In this document: positions 19,054 to 19,092 of the stretch, in pieces
Layout of the letters: the number at the start of each line of letters is the position of its first letter
Position numbering within the stretch: position 1 is the stretch's first letter
Origin: Vulcanimicrobiia bacterium
GTDB taxonomy: Bacteria; Eremiobacterota; Eremiobacteria; Baltobacterales; Baltobacteraceae
NCBI GenBank assembly: GCA_024281135.1
Contig: JAMXLG010000076.1
Coordinates: forward strand, 1-19,092
Direction: 5' to 3'
DNA: 19,092 nucleotides
Program-made: the position numbers and the translations under genes
The notes under the pieces: model-generated
What the model saw: the letters and a program-made list of their open reading frames with translations, nothing else
Database searches by the model: none
What the model was told of the DNA's origin: nothing

Positions 19054-19092
19054 GTCGCGTATGCGGTTTCCCGCATACCGGGTGTGGGCGAC
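19054..19092 (-). promoter_or_regulatory. Hairpin with GAAA loop upstream of the terminator (possible leader RNA)
   Basis: On the minus strand GTATGCGG and CCGCATAC (19059-19078) pair perfectly around a GAAA tetraloop. Outside it, GTCGC (19088-19092) can pair with GCGAC (19054-19058), closing a larger stem with a one-sided bulge of nine bases. This stands three bases before the terminator stem. The element may continue beyond the window edge. Confidence 0.5.

Noticed and set aside
19013..19092. T-box riboswitch for isoleucine serving ileS
   Set aside because: The visible leader lacks the conserved T-box antiterminator sequence and stands two genes upstream of ileS.

Overview
The window is a dense stretch of bacterial chromosome, GC-rich, with 16 complete protein genes and one gene cut by the left edge. 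There is no RNA gene, insertion sequence, phage gene or CRISPR array, and no gene-free stretch longer than 300 bases. The organism is a diderm: there is a large TonB-dependent outer-membrane receptor ending in the terminal Phe typical of beta-barrels, and two lipoprotein-processing enzymes. It also carries SepF, DivIVA and CsaB, which are typical of Firmicutes, Actinobacteria, Cyanobacteria, Deinococci and related lineages. That mix fits a diderm Terrabacteria-type lineage. Candidatus Eremiobacterota (WPS-2) is my best guess, by inference only.

Layout. Left block, minus strand (1-2970), read from right to left: lgt (prolipoprotein diacylglyceryl transferase), yggS (PLP-binding), sepF and divIVA (cell division and growth), then leuB (leucine synthesis, 3' end outside the window). 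The genes overlap or nearly touch, so this looks like one operon. Middle block, plus strand (3009-10386): ccdA (thiol-disulfide membrane carrier), lspA (signal peptidase II), rluD (23S pseudouridine synthase), tgt (queuosine tRNA transglycosylase), an exported alpha/beta hydrolase, then after 164 bp a TonB-dependent receptor, closed by a strong symmetric terminator. In the first five genes each start lies 23-34 bp inside the previous gene. Right block, minus strand (10493-19006), read from right to left: a DUF5693 membrane protein, csaB (polysaccharide pyruvyl transferase), ileS, a 1-phosphofructokinase-type sugar kinase, a sulfite oxidase family molybdoenzyme and its c-type cytochrome lipoprotein. 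The right edge (19013-19092) holds an RNA leader with two hairpins. The second is a terminator that ends just before the DUF5693 ribosome binding site.

How it fits together. yggS, sepF, divIVA, ileS, lspA and rluD are the genes that sit together downstream of the division cluster in Bacillus-type genomes. Here all six are within about 16 kb but in three pieces and two orientations, with lgt, ccdA, tgt and envelope genes mixed in. The envelope theme is strong: lipoprotein maturation (lgt, lspA), extracytoplasmic thiol handling (ccdA), wall-polymer pyruvylation (csaB with DUF5693), an outer-membrane receptor and a periplasmic sulfite-oxidising pair. Eight of the 17 genes appear to start with GTG or TTG. 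Most of the window is conserved housekeeping. The points worth a second look are the leader at the right edge, the DUF5693-CsaB pair in a diderm, the rearranged division cluster and the chain of long overlaps.
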